Translations under genes and position numbers: made by a program
The notes under the pieces: model-generated
Told to the model about the DNA's origin: nothing
The model's database searches: none
Seen by the model: the letters and a program-made list of their open reading frames with translations, nothing else
NCBI GenBank assembly: GCA_030015575.1
Contig: JASDDO010000028.1
Coordinates: forward strand, 22,237,154-22,301,153
Reading direction: 5' to 3'
From: Agapanthus africanus
Taxonomy: Eukaryota > Streptophyta > Magnoliopsida > Asparagales > Amaryllidaceae
Length of the DNA: 64,000 nt
Shown: positions 1-11,701 of the stretch, one piece after another
Layout of the letters: every line of letters starts with the position of its first letter
Position numbering within the stretch: the first letter of the stretch is position 1

Positions 1-838
1 TGCTGCATATCGAGTCTAGGGATGGTATCGTCGACCCCAATAACTCAATAAGTCATGTCGATATATGGCCTATAACAGATTGAGAAACTACTGATAATAC
101 TTAACAGTAAATCTCATCAGCCCTGGCCAGGGACTTCCTGATATAGCCAATCGAGCAGAGCGCAACATCAACCCCCAATACCGGAAGAAACGAAACCCCT
201 CCTATTGCTCATTGCCTCCATGTGTCTCGGGACTATACCCAAAAACCACCTGTTTGTACGACTCAATAGAGCCGTGGTAGGGTGGAAATCAAAGTATAGT
301 GGAAGAACACACAAGACTCTATGACGATCTCAGGTATACAGACTAACATGTACCAGTGTCACCTGAGAACTTCTATCCGACGATAGATATAATGCCATAT
401 TAGAGTTCTCGGTGAGTCTGTCTAGTGTACCCAGTCTCCACTGAGCACCCGTATACAATCTCTAATGTCAAACACCAATGGATATGGGATCATCCATTGC
501 CCATCTAATGGGTTAAGAAATGTATACACCAGTCTACTCTGGAATGTCGATGCTCCGTTTCGATACACCCATGATTAGGAATATTTAAGGATATGCTTAT
601 AAACTATTCATGTCCCGCTAGTATGATCTTCATCATAATCACAGTAGTCAAGCAAATATCCTAAGGGCTTTATCAGCATGTATCAAATGAATAAAAAGCA
701 TGATCAAGTGAACATGTCAAGATAAAGAGTAACCAGATAGCATACTATCATATCGAGCAAGAATGTCCTCTGAATAAATATACATGTCAATACATCCATT
801 ATCAAATAATGGCCTCTAGGGCATACATATATCTAACA
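1..838 (-). mobile_element. Ty1/copia LTR fragment, minus strand, cut by the window edge
   Basis: Read on the minus strand this begins TGTTAGATATATG at 838 and runs parallel to the LTR at 1668-3876. Shared landmarks in the same order include ccctagaggccatta, the tggccaggg block, the gggggttga block and the cctaccacggctct block. Identity looks like roughly two thirds, so it is a sister subfamily rather than another copy of Copia A. The bases gggac at 839-843 are the likely target duplication, but the other flank lies outside the window. Solo LTR or end of a full element cannot be decided. It lies within the 5' LTR of the Gypsy remnant that starts at 839. Confidence 0.85.
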
Positions 839-1078
839 GGGACAAGGCTGGAATATTATTTCTTGTTGGATCTTTATTTGTGTCCGCTATTTTCCTCATT
901 ATTATTTATTGTGGCAGTTGGACATGTGATAGTTAGATATTTATTCACTATTTTTGATATCTGATTGATAGCCGTAATGTGACTATAGAAGGATATTTCT
1001 TCGCCATAGGTAGCATGGTTGGTTTTGTCACATACAGTATTTACGTATTTTTGGAAACGAAGCATGACAAGGTTTTGT

Positions 1079-1091
1079 TGGTATCAGAGTA
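1079..1091 (+). other. Primer-binding site of the Tekay/Del-like remnant
   Basis: tggtatcagagta matches the initiator-methionine tRNA type of priming site (tggtatcagagcc) and lies ten bases after the LTR end, as in the related element at 41755. Confidence 0.75.
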
Positions 1092-1293
1092 TAGGTTTTA
1101 GGTTAGCTGGGTTTGGTCTCTTTTGTAGTTGGGTATTGTATCCAATACACTAATCTGAAAACCCAGAAAGTAGGAACGTGTCCTGCCATATTACTACCTT
1201 GCTATTGTTGAATGTATAGTTTATTAACTCTTTGTTTTTTTTCGAATTGTGTTTCTGTTGCTAATTCTCTTCAGTGTTCTTAACCCAAGAATC

Positions 1294-1667
1294 ATGGCGG
1301 AAAGAGACTCACGAGCATATAAGAGGCCTGTAGACGACGACGCATTATCTAGAATCATGCGCGGTATGCTGGAAAACCAGAAACGTCAAACAGAGCTGAA
1401 CCAATGACAGGCCGAGGCTTTCCAAGAGGGCTTAAAAACGGACCAACAGACTGCTATCATGGCAGCTGAGAGGGCGGCAGCTTCTTGACCAGCACAGTGT
1501 GAAGGTACCAAAGCGGACTTCAGGAAACTCGGTCTGGCCACGTTTACAGGATTAGAGGAGCCATTACCGGCAGAGCAGTGGCTGGTGAATATAGAGAATC
1601 TTTTAGTTGCCACACAGATTCCGGATGAGAAAGGGATGGATGTGATACACATCCAATTGGTGAATTA
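1294..1667 (+). pseudogene. gag fragment, Tekay/Del-like Gypsy
   Basis: A methionine codon at 1294 opens a reading MAERDSRAYKRP. Further on it has the look of the plant Ty3/gypsy gag core, with a stretch reading PLPAEQWLVNIENLL before the Copia A insertion. The rest of the gag core continues after the insertion (11702 onward), with WATFTRNFLEKSF, a typical Retrotrans_gag motif. It is a fossil with several breaks. It is assigned to the same remnant as the LTR end and PBS because of order, spacing and the exact target duplication around Copia A. Confidence 0.75.
1663..1667 (+). repeat. Target-site duplication aatta, left of Copia A
   Basis: The five bases aatta directly before the LTR start at 1668 recur at 11697-11701 directly after the second LTR. 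They lie within the gag of the older Gypsy remnant. Confidence 0.95.
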
Positions 1668-3876
1668 TGTTAGTGTATATGCCGTAGAGGCCATTACTGT
1701 ATCATACTAGTATGTATATTACTTGATGGAAGCTTGGGATATTCACAGTTGTATAAACAATCTTGCTCGATATAGTAGTATGCTACTTGGTTTGTCTCTG
1801 CTTTAATGTGTATATGTGTGTTTCTTTATATCATCTATACGCATTAGTAGAGCCCTTAGGATCTTTACTTGATTACCGGTATTGTGATGGCGATCACACT
1901 CGTGGGGGCTGGGTAATCCACAAGCACATCCTTATACACGTCCCTAGTCGTTGGATTATCGAGACGGGGCATCGATAATCCGGAGTAGACTAGCGTATGC
2001 GCTTCTCATCCCAGCACGGGAGCCGGTCTGTCCCACAGCCGTCAGTACGCCGTACTTGAGATAGTATGCGAGTGCTCGTTAGGTTACGAGTACACTGAAC
2101 ATGACTCGTCGGGAACTGATGGTTGGTATTATACCTATTGTCAGTTATCAGTTCCCAGGTGACATGAGTACAGCTTAGTCCGCTGAGTTGACACTGTCAC
2201 TTCGCCTCGAGTGTGTTCCCACTGTTCTTTGATTACTACCCTACCATGGCTCTACTGAGTCGTGCAAACAGGTAGTAGTTGGGAGTAGTCCCGAAGCACT
2301 TGGAGGCAGTGACGTTTAGACATGATTAGTCTCTCCCGGTATTGGGGGTTGACATCGCGCTGTGTCTAGAAGAGCCATTACACGGTAGTCCCTGGCCAGG
2401 GCAAGCGAGATATACTGGTAGGTTTCCAGTGTTATCTCAGGGTGTTCTGGGCTTCACTCCGACACAACTTGTACTGCTCTTAGGGGACTGACGTTTACCG
2501 CCCCTAGGCCCGCCATGAGATGTATCAGACGAACAGACCGGACTGTACGGAGATTGTCACATACAGGCTCAGTAGGAGTTCGGATGGGTTTACCTCATCG
2601 GCCTTCTTATCGACATCTACCTGGGGACCGTTACGTACAGCTCTTGCGGTCTGTGGTTAACCCCACTGCCAGCGTAGTGTCGAGTCTTTAGAGTCCCACA
2701 CAGAGAGTTTCCCTGCACTGAGCGAAACGTGTAGAGGCCGTATGGTTTTACGGCAGGACTGCGATCACTTACGTATACTTGTATGCGTATGGTGTTCGGG
2801 CAGGCAATACTAGTGGGCTTTGGTTTAAGCCGGATCCTAGTATTGCACGGATGGATTTGTTTTGTTTTCTGTGCATCCGCATTCTACGGAATACGGATGC
2901 AGGTGTGTATGCACAGTTTTCTGGAGCGATGAAGGAGGTGGTGCCTCATTAGGGTTTTGGCAGTTGGTTCGGCCAAAACCGTTATGTGGCAGGCTCATTA
3001 GGGATTTGACAGTTGATTCGGTCAAAACCATTTTGAGGCGGACTCATTAGGGTTTTGACAGTTCGTTTGGTCAAAACCATTATGAGCCGCGGACATCATT
3101 TACTAATCCTTTTAGTGATAATTTTATGATGGCTAATTGCATTGACCATTTGACCCCGTTGACCTCTCTTGACTTTGTTGACCGGTTGACCGTGTTGACC
3201 ATTGACTTTCAAGAGGGATCTACACTCTTCTTTTCTTTTTCTTTTTCTTTTGGATTATGATAATGGTCATTTCAATGTAGCCATCAAACTTTATCTTGAT
3301 GGGATTAGTAATGATGTCTTTTTTTCCATTATTGCCACCATGGTTACTTTTCTTTAGTTCATAATTTCTTTCTCATTCTCTTTCTTGCTTTTTCAGGTGA
3401 GAAGAAAAGGAAATGAACCATGGTTGCTAGCTTCTCCTTCATCTTCCTCCTTTTGATTCATCTTTTGATCTCATGTGTTGAGAGATAAAGATCCCACAAA
3501 GACAAAACCATCCATTGATCACTTCTACACAATCTAGGGCTTCTAGATTAGCAATCTCTTTGCTCTAGTTACCTCGGCTCGAGGTGGAGCTCGGTGTACA
3601 TCTCTCGGGTGGATCGTCTTCAACTCAAGGAGGCCGCGGAGGTGACCAAAGTCCGGATCAAGTCTCGGAACAAGCAAGGAGAAAAACAACAAGAAGAGAA
3701 GGAGTTCAAGTTGAGGTATAACCCCTAACCGAGTAGAAAAATCTCTAGTTAGGATGCTAGTGTATTGTTTAGCAAAGATCCGGCTTTTACGGTACATGTT
3801 ATCATGTTCAGAAAAAATTTTGTTTTACCGTTTCCGCAACCCCGAAAGTACCGGGAGAGGTAACGTGGACCTAACT
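1668..3876 (+). repeat. 5' LTR of Copia A (2,209 bp)
   Basis: Starts TGTTAGTGTATATGCC and ends ...ggacctaact, one base before the priming site. It aligns along its length with 9480-11696. Inside are a three-copy repeat of about 49 bp at 2945-3090 (ctcattagggttttg units ending in caaaaccrtt) and a W-box cluster at 3142-3206. No convincing TATA box was recognised. Confidence 0.95.
3142..3206 (+). promoter_or_regulatory. W-box cluster in the 5' LTR of Copia A
   Basis: Eight TTGAC cores, most as TTGACC, lie within 65 bp. TTGAC[C/T] is the core bound by plant WRKY factors. The same cluster is kept in the 3' LTR (10962-11026), and a five-core cluster occurs at the equivalent place in Copia B. Function is inferred from the motif only. 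Confidence 0.55.
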
Positions 3877-3877
3877 G

Positions 3878-3890
3878 TGGTATCAGAGAC
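3878..3890 (+). other. Primer-binding site of Copia A
   Basis: tggtatcagagac begins two bases after the LTR end and matches the initiator-methionine tRNA class. Confidence 0.85.
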
Positions 3891-4084
3891 TAACTAAACA
3901 CACCCTAGCATGTTAGCAAAGTATTTAGAATATAGACCGAACGAAAAACCGCAAAATCACCCCGAAAAATTCAGTTTCTGCCGATTTTCAGATCTGTTCC
4001 AAAAGCAATAAATCATACACTAAAAATCGGCTCAGGCTTTTGTTAGAATACTGAAGAAAAATGGTCACCTAACTCGGTCAAACC

Positions 4085-4130
4085 GCCGCGTTTCCGCGGC
4101 ATAAGCTTGCTTATGCCGGGGAACCGCGGC
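4085..4130 (+). repeat. GC-rich hairpin with paired CCGCGG motifs, Copia A leader
   Basis: gccgcgtttccgcggc (4085-4100) and gggaaccgcggcc (from about 4119) form the outer arms of a nearly perfect inverted repeat. The inner stem ggcataagc/gcttatgcc is perfect around a 2-base loop. Arms are about 22 bp with about three mismatches. Related paired motifs occur in the leader of Copia B and in LTRs and leaders of both Athila-like elements. Confidence 0.85.
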
Positions 4131-5489
4131 CGAGTTAAGTCGGTTGGCGATTTTCTTTTCTGCAGTATTCTTATATGGGTATTTTGGGATTTTTGATATA
4201 TGACTTTTCTGCCCAGATTTTACAGAAAGCAAAATTTGTTTTTGGGGCTCAAAAATCAATATTTTTGGTCGATGTTCTGTAGACTTTGGCTAATGGTTAT
4301 ATCTGTAATGTTATATGTGTATTGAACGTCTACTAATCGCTATACGTCGATTAGTGGGGGTTGTACATATCTGTGATCTGTGTTGTTGATGGTATGTGTA
4401 TATGAACTCGTTGGATTGTCGCGGATGAATAGCCGGGGTGGATGTGAGATGCGAGTTTCTTTTTTCTTTCATTCATGTAATAAATTTGTAAATTGATGTA
4501 ATATTATTTGTATGGCCGCACAACCAGGTCGGGGTTGTAGCCGTCATTGTATAATTCTTTTTACTGTTTTTGCTCCTAGTATAGACCCATGGAGGGAGGT
4601 GCACAAACTACCGGGTATCTCGAAGTGCCGAGTGGCCTACTCACGACGTTGAGGGAGGTTGCTTCGCTTCGGGTACTTGGCGGGTAGTTTGCCGCACCCG
4701 TAGGGGTCTTGGGTGGGGTATTGGCTATTCATCGCGACCGTGTAATCCGCTTTTCGTTGTAGGCTCGAACGAATCGCGGGTTCCTAGTATATACAAAGTG
4801 TTCATCTGTGATCTGGATTGGCTATCATTACTATATATCTATATATAATAACTATTTAGGCGTTGCTTATGTTTTACAGCTGCGCTAGCCCAGCCCCCGC
4901 TCTGTCGTTAGTTAAGTAACCTAACGGGTGATGACGGGGCCTCGTGGCGAATGCGAATGGCATAAGCGTACGTCATATTTTGGTTGTTTTCTGTATTGGT
5001 AGGATTTAAATGATGGGACGCATTAAAAGAACTAATGCAAGAAAATAAACCTAAAAGACGTTGTTGGAACAAGTTTTTCAAAAAGCTGTTATTGCAAGGA
5101 CGTTCACCTTTTGTTTTGCATCGAGGTATTCGGTTATGAATGCCCAGCACCTCATTCGATGAGGCAAGGGCCTATATCCCCTCATCGGGAGTAACCCCTT
5201 GGACAAAAAGTTTGCGTCAGGGTAATAACTTCACCATAGTCGATTATTCTTGCTTTGCATCGAGGTATTCATCTTACGAATGCCCAGCACCTCACTCGAC
5301 GAGGAAAGAGCCGAGATCCCTTCACAGGGAGTGACCTCTTTAGCAAAAGTTTTCGTCACTATGTTTTTCAAAAAGTCTATCATGTTCCTTCAACTACATA
5401 CAGTTCATTACGTTAACGGGTTTTTCGCCAAAAACCCAGCCGTAGCCCTCCGTCGTTTCAGATAATTAATACTTAGTATTCGTACTGCG

Positions 5490-5690
5490 TTTGTTGATTA
5501 TTCGTCAAGACACAGTGAACGGTAGCTGAGTAATAATTCTCTGTTGCACTGATAGATGCGATTGGTTAGGACGGTCGCATGATTTTGTTGATTATTCGTC
5601 AAGGATTATGCGGGCGGGTCTAATGCAATCCTGGATAACGACGAGTTGAACTTGACTAGGAACTTTTGATTTGTTGATTATTCGTCAAGG
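5490..5690 (+). repeat. Three spaced stem-loop motifs in the Copia A leader
   Basis: ttgttgattattcgtcaag occurs three times at about 90-bp intervals. Each can fold as TTGA...TCAA. Copia B keeps three motifs at matching places (about 49559, 49653, 49738) as ttgaccttcgtcaag, with the loop changed but the stem kept. Confidence 0.65.
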
Positions 5691-6139
5691 TCACTTGGGT
5701 CCTAGGGGCAAAAACCACATCGGGAGTTTCAAAAGTACTGAAACTTGCTGATTTAGCATACCTTCTGGAGTGTGGTGACTAGAGTGGATTCCATCTAGAT
5801 CATCACGCAATGATAGTTGGATCCCGATCCCACCGATGAGTTGGATTACTCTTGGGAGATTATTTTCACTTAACAATCAATGCTATAAACCTAGTAGGTG
5901 TCTAGAAAGGTGTTAGCGGGGCTACGCCCCCAGGGAAAAGAGGTTCTTAAATTAAGGAACTTCGCGAAAGCGTTGGAAAACCTCCCTCGAATTACCAACA
6001 CTAGTTTGGCTGAAAGGTTAAGCAAGTATTGTGACGTGAATTAAATCCTGACTAGTTCTTCTTTTAAAAGGTTTTAGGAAGAATTTGAGGAAACAGTGGG
6101 AGACATCCTGGTTAGATAAACTAATAAACCAATCTAATC

Positions 6140-9100
6140 ATGCAAGAGCGCACGCTGAGTGTTTCTTTTCTCTCTCTCCAGGTAGCAGCCATTTCACGTC
6201 CTAATCAAGATAACAAAATGTATCACTTGACTGATCCGAATTCTTATTCGGGGCTGGGGAACGTTGGTTCAGCTCTAACTTGTGACAACAGTTATAAGTA
6301 TGAGAAAGGGAAAGGGGATTGTATGAATTCCCAGGATACCCAGTTGAAGAAGAAGCATGGTTTTGCATCTACTTCAGGTGTTCTTGTAATTGAGAACTGT
6401 TTTACGGTCAGCCTTACCTCCTGGGTACTTGATACCGGATCAGGATCTCACATCTGTAATTTATTACAGGGACTGAGAAAAAGTAGGAAAGTTGCACCGG
6501 GTGATATGTCGCTCAGAGTAGCGAACGGAGCACAAGTTAATGCGGCAGCCGTCGGTGAATATCACCTAGTATTTCCAAATGGCAAGACTATGATTTTGAA
6601 CGATTGCTACTATGTATCCTCCATGGTTTGCAACATCATATCAGTTTCTTTACTCGATAAAGATGGATATAACTTTGTTCTTGATAGAAATATCATGAAC
6701 GTTTACCTTCATAAGGTACTGGTTGCTGAGGGTACACTGTGTAATGGTATCTACGTTCTAAATCAGAATACAGTTCTCAATATACAAAACACACGCAAGA
6801 GGAAGAATTCAGATACGAATGAATCCTACTTGTGGCATTGTAGACTTGGTCATATCGGAGAGAAAAGACTGAGTAAGTTGCATAAAGATGGACTCTTGAA
6901 TGCGTTCGAGTTTTCATCTTATGAAACTTGTCAGTCTTGTTTCAAAGGAAAGATGACCAAATCTCCGTTCACCGGACATGGAGAAAGAGCAGCAGAGCTC
7001 TTGGGACTCGTACATAGTGATGTATGTGGTCCGATGTCTATACATGCAAGGGGTGGGTTCTCCTACTTCATCACATTCACTGACGATCTCTCTAGGTTTG
7101 GATATGTGTATCTGATGAAACACAAATCTGAAACTTTTGAGAAATTCAAGGAATTCAGAAAGGAAGTAGAGAACCAGACTGGCAAAAGTATTAAGATCCT
7201 CCGGTCTGATAGAGGAGGGGAGTACTTAAGCACGGAATTCCTAGATTACTTAAAAGAGAATGGTATTCTCTCTCAGCTTACTCCTCCTTATACACCACAG
7301 CACAACGGTGTATCGGAGTGGAGGAATCGTACCCAATTGGATATGGTTCGCTCCATGATGAGTAGTGCTGAGTTACCTCTTTCATTCTGGGGACATGCGC
7401 TTCAGACAGCAGCATACCTTTTGAATCAAGTTCCGTCCAAATCTGTGCCTAAAACTCCGTATGAAATATGGAGCAGTAAGAAACCATGTCTTAAGTTTAT
7501 TAAGATATGAGGTTGTCCGGCCTATGTAAAAACACAGAAACCGGACAAGCTAGAGTCACGGTCAGTTCTGTGTAAATTTGTGGGATATCCTAAAGACTCA
7601 CTAGGATATCTGTTCTACCACACTGAGGAACAGAAGGTGTTTGTATCTCGCCACGCTACCTTCTTAGAAAGGGAGTTTCTTGCAAAAGAAACTAGTGGGA
7701 GTTCGGTAGAACTGGAAAAAATTCAGCGACCACAAAATGTAACTGAAAATTTGGAGGAACCGCTAGATTCAATAACCCCAGACGAACCTCAGCCACTCCG
7801 CAGATCTGGTAGGATTTCTCATCCGCCCGAGAGATACTACGGTTTTCTCATAGACGGGGATCGAGAGGATTGCATCTTGGAAGAAGATGACCCTACCAGT
7901 TTCAGGCATGCCATTATCAGTAGGGACTCTGATAAGTGGCAGGAAGCAATGCAATCCGAAATGGAGTCCATGTACGCCAATAAGTGTGGACCTTGGATAT
8001 TGCTCCACCTGGGGTAAAACCCGTTGGATGCAAATGGATCTACAAAAGGAAACTTGGTGTAGATGGGCAGGTGGAAACCTATAAAGCTAGACTCGTTGCA
8101 AAAGGTTTTCGTCAAAGACCTGGTTTGGACTATGACGAAACTTTTTCTCCAATGGCTATGCTCAAATCCATTCGGATCCTACTTGCCATTGCTGCCTTCC
8201 ATGACTATGAAATCTGGTAGATGGATGTTAAAACAGCTTTCCTAAACGGTTGTTTGGAAGAGTGCGTTTACATGGATCAGCCAGAAGGTTTCATAGACAG
8301 TGGGAGCAGCGGGAAGGTGTGCAAGTTGCTTAAATCCATTTATGGATTAAAGCAGGCATCGCGGATCTAGAACATCTGTTTTGATGAGGCAATCAAGGAA
8401 TTTGATTTCATCAAGAACGAAGATGAACCATATGTCTATAAGAAGATTGTAGGACAAACTGTCGTATTCCTAGTCTTGTACGTGGATGACATTCTTTTGA
8501 TAGGAAATGACATTCCTATGCTACAATCGGTCAAGCTATTTTTGTCACAACGGTTCTCCATGAAGGACCTGGGTGATGCCTCGTACATTCTGGGGATCAA
8601 GATCTATAGAGATAGATCCAAAAGAATATTGGGACTTTTGCAGTCCAGGTACATAGAGACCGTACTAAAGAGATTTAGTATGGAGGATTCCAAGCACGGT
8701 AACATACCCGCATTGCACGGAATTACCCTCTCCAAGAAGATGTCTCCTAAGACTGACGAGGAGAGGGTTCGCATGAGCACTATACCCTACGCTTCGGTGG
8801 TAGGATCTATAATGTATGCGATGCTATGTACAAGACCAGATGTAGCTTACGCGCTGAGCACGGTAAGCCGGTATCAGTCAGACCCAGGAGAGGACCACTG
8901 GACAGCAGTGAAGAACATTCTCAAGTACCTGAGAAGGACTACGGAGATGTTCCTGGTTTACGGTAATGGAGACCTCAGGGTCGAGTCCTTTACCGATTCA
9001 AGCTTCCAGAGTGACAAAGATGACAGCAAGTCTATCTTGGGTTTTGTGTTTACCCTCAACGGAGGGACGGTATGTTGGAGGAGTTCCAAACAGGATACCG

Positions 9101-9465
9101 TCGCAGACTCGACGATGGAGGCTGAATACATTGCTGCAAGCGATGCCGCAAAAGAGGCGATCTGGATGAGGAAGTTCATTAGTGAACTTCAGGTGGTTCC
9201 GTCCATTGTTGACCCAATACCTTTGTATTGCGATAACAATGGGGATATAGCTTTAGCAAAGGAACCAAGGTCCCATCAGAAATCCAGGCACACCTTAAGG
9301 CGGTATCACCTGATCAGGGAGATCATTGATCTCCAGGAGATCGAGGTGCGGAGAGTGGACACAAAGGACAACACAGCGGACCCATTCACGAAGGCCTTAC
9401 CCCAGACTCAGTTGGAGCGGCTAATCGAGATGATAGGTCTTCGATACGCCAGTACATGGCCTTAG
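6140..9465 (+). pseudogene. Copia A pol region: protease, integrase, RT, RNase H
   Basis: Visible parts in order: protease with [12 protein letters not shown] (about 6420-6455); the pre-integrase zinc region [18 protein letters not shown] (about 6829-6885); integrase with [11 protein letters not shown], then [20 protein letters not shown] and [11 protein letters not shown] (about 7005-7320); RT with GCKWIYKRKLGVDGQVETYK (about 8028) and YVDDILLIGND (about 8479); RNase H with EAEYIAASDAAKEAIW (about 9118) and ADPFTKALPQTQLERL to the end at 9465. The region is an obvious sibling of the Copia B pol at 60727-63298. It is broken in several places and most of gag is not recognisable upstream. It is a fossil and not expected to give a working polyprotein. 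Confidence 0.9.
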
Positions 9466-9468
9466 TGC

Positions 9469-9478
9469 AAGTGGGAGA
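9469..9478 (+). other. Polypurine tract of Copia A
   Basis: aagtgggaga lies just upstream of the 3' LTR. The same tract precedes the Copia B 3' LTR at 63302-63311. Confidence 0.8.
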
Positions 9479-9479
9479 T

Positions 9480-11696
9480 TGTTAGTGTATATGCCCTAGA
9501 GGCCATTACTGTATCGTACTAGTATGTATATTACTTGATGGAAGCTTGGGATATTCACAGTTGTATAAACAATCTTGCTCGATATAGTAGTATGCTACTT
9601 GGTTTGTCTCTGCTTTAATGTGTATATGTGTGTTTCTTTATATCATCTATACGCATTAATAGAGCCCTTAAGATCTTTGCTTGATTGCCGGCGTTGTGAT
9701 GGAGATCACACTCGTGGGGGCTGGGTAATCCACAAGCACATCCTTATACACGTCCCTAGTCGTTGGATTATCGAGATGGGGCATCGATAATCCGGAGTAG
9801 ACTAGCGTATGCGCTTCTCATCCAAGCACGGGAGACGGTCTATCCCACAGCCGTCAGTACGCCGTACTTGAGATAGTATGCGGGTGCTCGTTAGGTTACG
9901 AGTACACTGGACAGGACTCGTCGGGAACTGATGGTTGGTATTATACCTATCGTCAGTTATCAGTTCCCAGGTGACATGAGTACAGCTTAGTCCGCTGAGT
10001 TGACACTGTCACTTCGTCTCGAGTGTGTTCCCACTGTTCTTTGATTACTACCCTACCACGGCTCTACTGAGTCGTGCAAACAGGTAGTAGTTGGGAGCAG
10101 TCCCGAAGCACTTGGAGGCAGTGACGGTTAGACAGGATTCGTCTCTACTGGTATTAGGGGTTGACATCGCGCTGTGTCTAGGAGAGCCATTACACGAGTA
10201 GTCCCTGGCCAGGGCAAGCGAGATATACTGGTAGGTTTCCAGTGTTATCTCAGGGTGTTATGGGCTTCACTCCGACACGACTTGTACCGCTATTAGGGGA
10301 CTGACGTTTACCGTCCCCTAGGCCCGCCATGCGATGTATCAGACGAACAGACCGGACTGTACGGAGATTGTCACATACAGGCTCAGTAGGAGTTCGGATG
10401 GGTTTACCTCATCGGCCTTCTTATCGACATCTACCTGGCGACCGTTACGTACAGCTAGTGCCGCTTGCGGTCTATAGTTAACCCCCCTGCCAGCGTAGTG
10501 TCGAGTCTTTAGAGTCCCACACAGAGAGTTTCCCTGCACTGAGCGAAACGTGTAGAGGCCGTATGGTTTTACGGCAGGACTGCGATCACTTACGTATACT
10601 TGTATGTGTGTGGTGTTCGGGCAGGCAATACTAGTGGGCTTTGGTTTAAGCCGGATCCTAGTATTGCACGGATGGATTTTTTTTTCTTCTGTGCATCCGC
10701 ATTCTACGGAATACGGATGCAGGTGTGTATGCACAGTTTTCTGGAGCGATGATGGAGGTGGTGCCTCATTAGGGTTTTGGCAGTTGGTTCGGCCAAAACC
10801 GTTATGTGGCAGGCTCATTAGGGATTTGACAGTTGATTTGGTCAAAACCATTTTGAGGCGGACTCATTAGGGTTTTGATAGTTCGTTTGGTCAAAACCAT
10901 TATGAGCCGCGGACATCATTTACTAATCCTTTTAGTGATAATTTTATGATGGCTAATTGCATTGACCATTTGACCCCGTTGACCTCTCTTGACTTTGTTG
11001 ACCGGTTGACCGTGTTGACCATTGACTTTCAAGAGGGATCTACACTCTTCTTTTCTTTTTCTTTTTCTTTTGGATTATGATAATGGTCATTTCAATGTAG
11101 CCATCAAACTTTATCTTGATGGGATTAGTAATGATGTTTTTTTTTGCATTATTGCAACCATGGTTACTTTTCTTTAGTTCATAATTTCTTTCTCATTCTC
11201 TCTCTTGCTTTTTCAAGTGAGAAGAAAAGGAAATGAACCATGGTTGCTAGCTTCTCCTTCATCTTCATCCTCTTGATTCATCTTTTGATCTCATGTGTTG
11301 AGAGATAAAGATCCCACAAAGACAAAACCATCCATTGATCACTTCTACACAATCTAGGGCTTCTAGATTAGCAATCTCTTTGCCCTAGTTACCTCGGCTC
11401 GAGGTGGAGCTCGGTGTACATCTCTCGGGTGGATCGTCTTCGACTCAAGGAGCCCGCGGAGGTGACCAAAGTCCGGATCAAGCCTCGGAGCAAGCAAGGA
11501 GAAGAACAACAAGAAGAGAAGGAGTTCAAGTTGAGGTATAACCCCTAACCGAGTAGACAAATCTCTAGTTAGGATGCTAGTGTATTGTTTAGCAAAGATC
11601 CGGCTTTTACGGTCCATGTTACCATGTTCAGAAAAAATTTTGTTTTACCGTTTCCGCAACCCCGAAAGTAATAGGAGAGGTAACGTGGACCTAACA
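9480..11696 (+). repeat. 3' LTR of Copia A (2,217 bp)
   Basis: Begins TGTTAGTGTATATGCCC and ends ggacctaaca, followed by aatta. It aligns with the 5' LTR throughout, with scattered substitutions and small length changes, roughly 2-3% by eye. Confidence 0.95.
10962..11026 (+). promoter_or_regulatory. W-box cluster in the 3' LTR of Copia A
   Basis: The same eight TTGAC cores as in the 5' LTR, unchanged, although the surrounding LTR sequence differs at many positions. Confidence 0.55.
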
Positions 11697-11701
11697 AATT
11701 A
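11697..11701 (+). repeat. Target-site duplication aatta, right of Copia A
   Basis: Copy of 1663-1667. It defines the right edge of the insertion exactly. Confidence 0.95.

Larger units (their letters stand above)
839..1667 (+). mobile_element. Tekay/Del-like Ty3/gypsy remnant, left part (5' LTR end, PBS, start of gag)
   Basis: The end of an LTR lies at 839-1069, closing with gcatgaca. It matches the end of the younger Gypsy LTR at about 41650-41745: the gccg..gtgactac stretch, the agcatgg block and the tattttggaaacg block are shared. A priming site follows, then a gag start at 1294. The remnant is interrupted by the Copia LTR on its left and by Copia A at 1668, and resumes at 11702. It is old and broken, and no 3' LTR is visible in the window. 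Confidence 0.8.
3891..6139 (+). other. Leader of Copia A
   Basis: No coding domain is seen. It holds a strong GC hairpin (4085-4130), a direct duplication with a period of about 139 bp (first copy from 5118, second from 5257, sharing gcatcgaggtattc and cccagcacctca), and three spaced copies of ttgttgattattcgtcaag near 5492, 5583 and 5669. From 5880 the text closely matches the Copia B leader (49945 onward), including tgctataaacctagtaggtg and the gggctacgcccc hairpin at about 5919-5930. A pyrimidine tract just before 6180 may mark a splice acceptor. Confidence 0.7.
1668..11696 (+). mobile_element. Copia A: Ty1/copia LTR retrotransposon with both LTRs
   Basis: Order: 5' LTR 1668-3876, PBS 3878-3890, long leader to about 6139, protease-integrase-RT-RNase H from 6140 to 9465, polypurine tract 9469-9478, 3' LTR 9480-11696. 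The 5-bp duplication aatta flanks it. The domain order with integrase before RT defines Ty1/copia. LTRs over 2 kb suggest an Angela/Tork-type lineage, but this is tentative. The gag region is much reduced compared with Copia B and the pol reading is broken in about half a dozen places, so it is a fossil. The two LTRs differ by roughly 2-3% by eye, which suggests about 1 million years. Confidence 0.95.
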
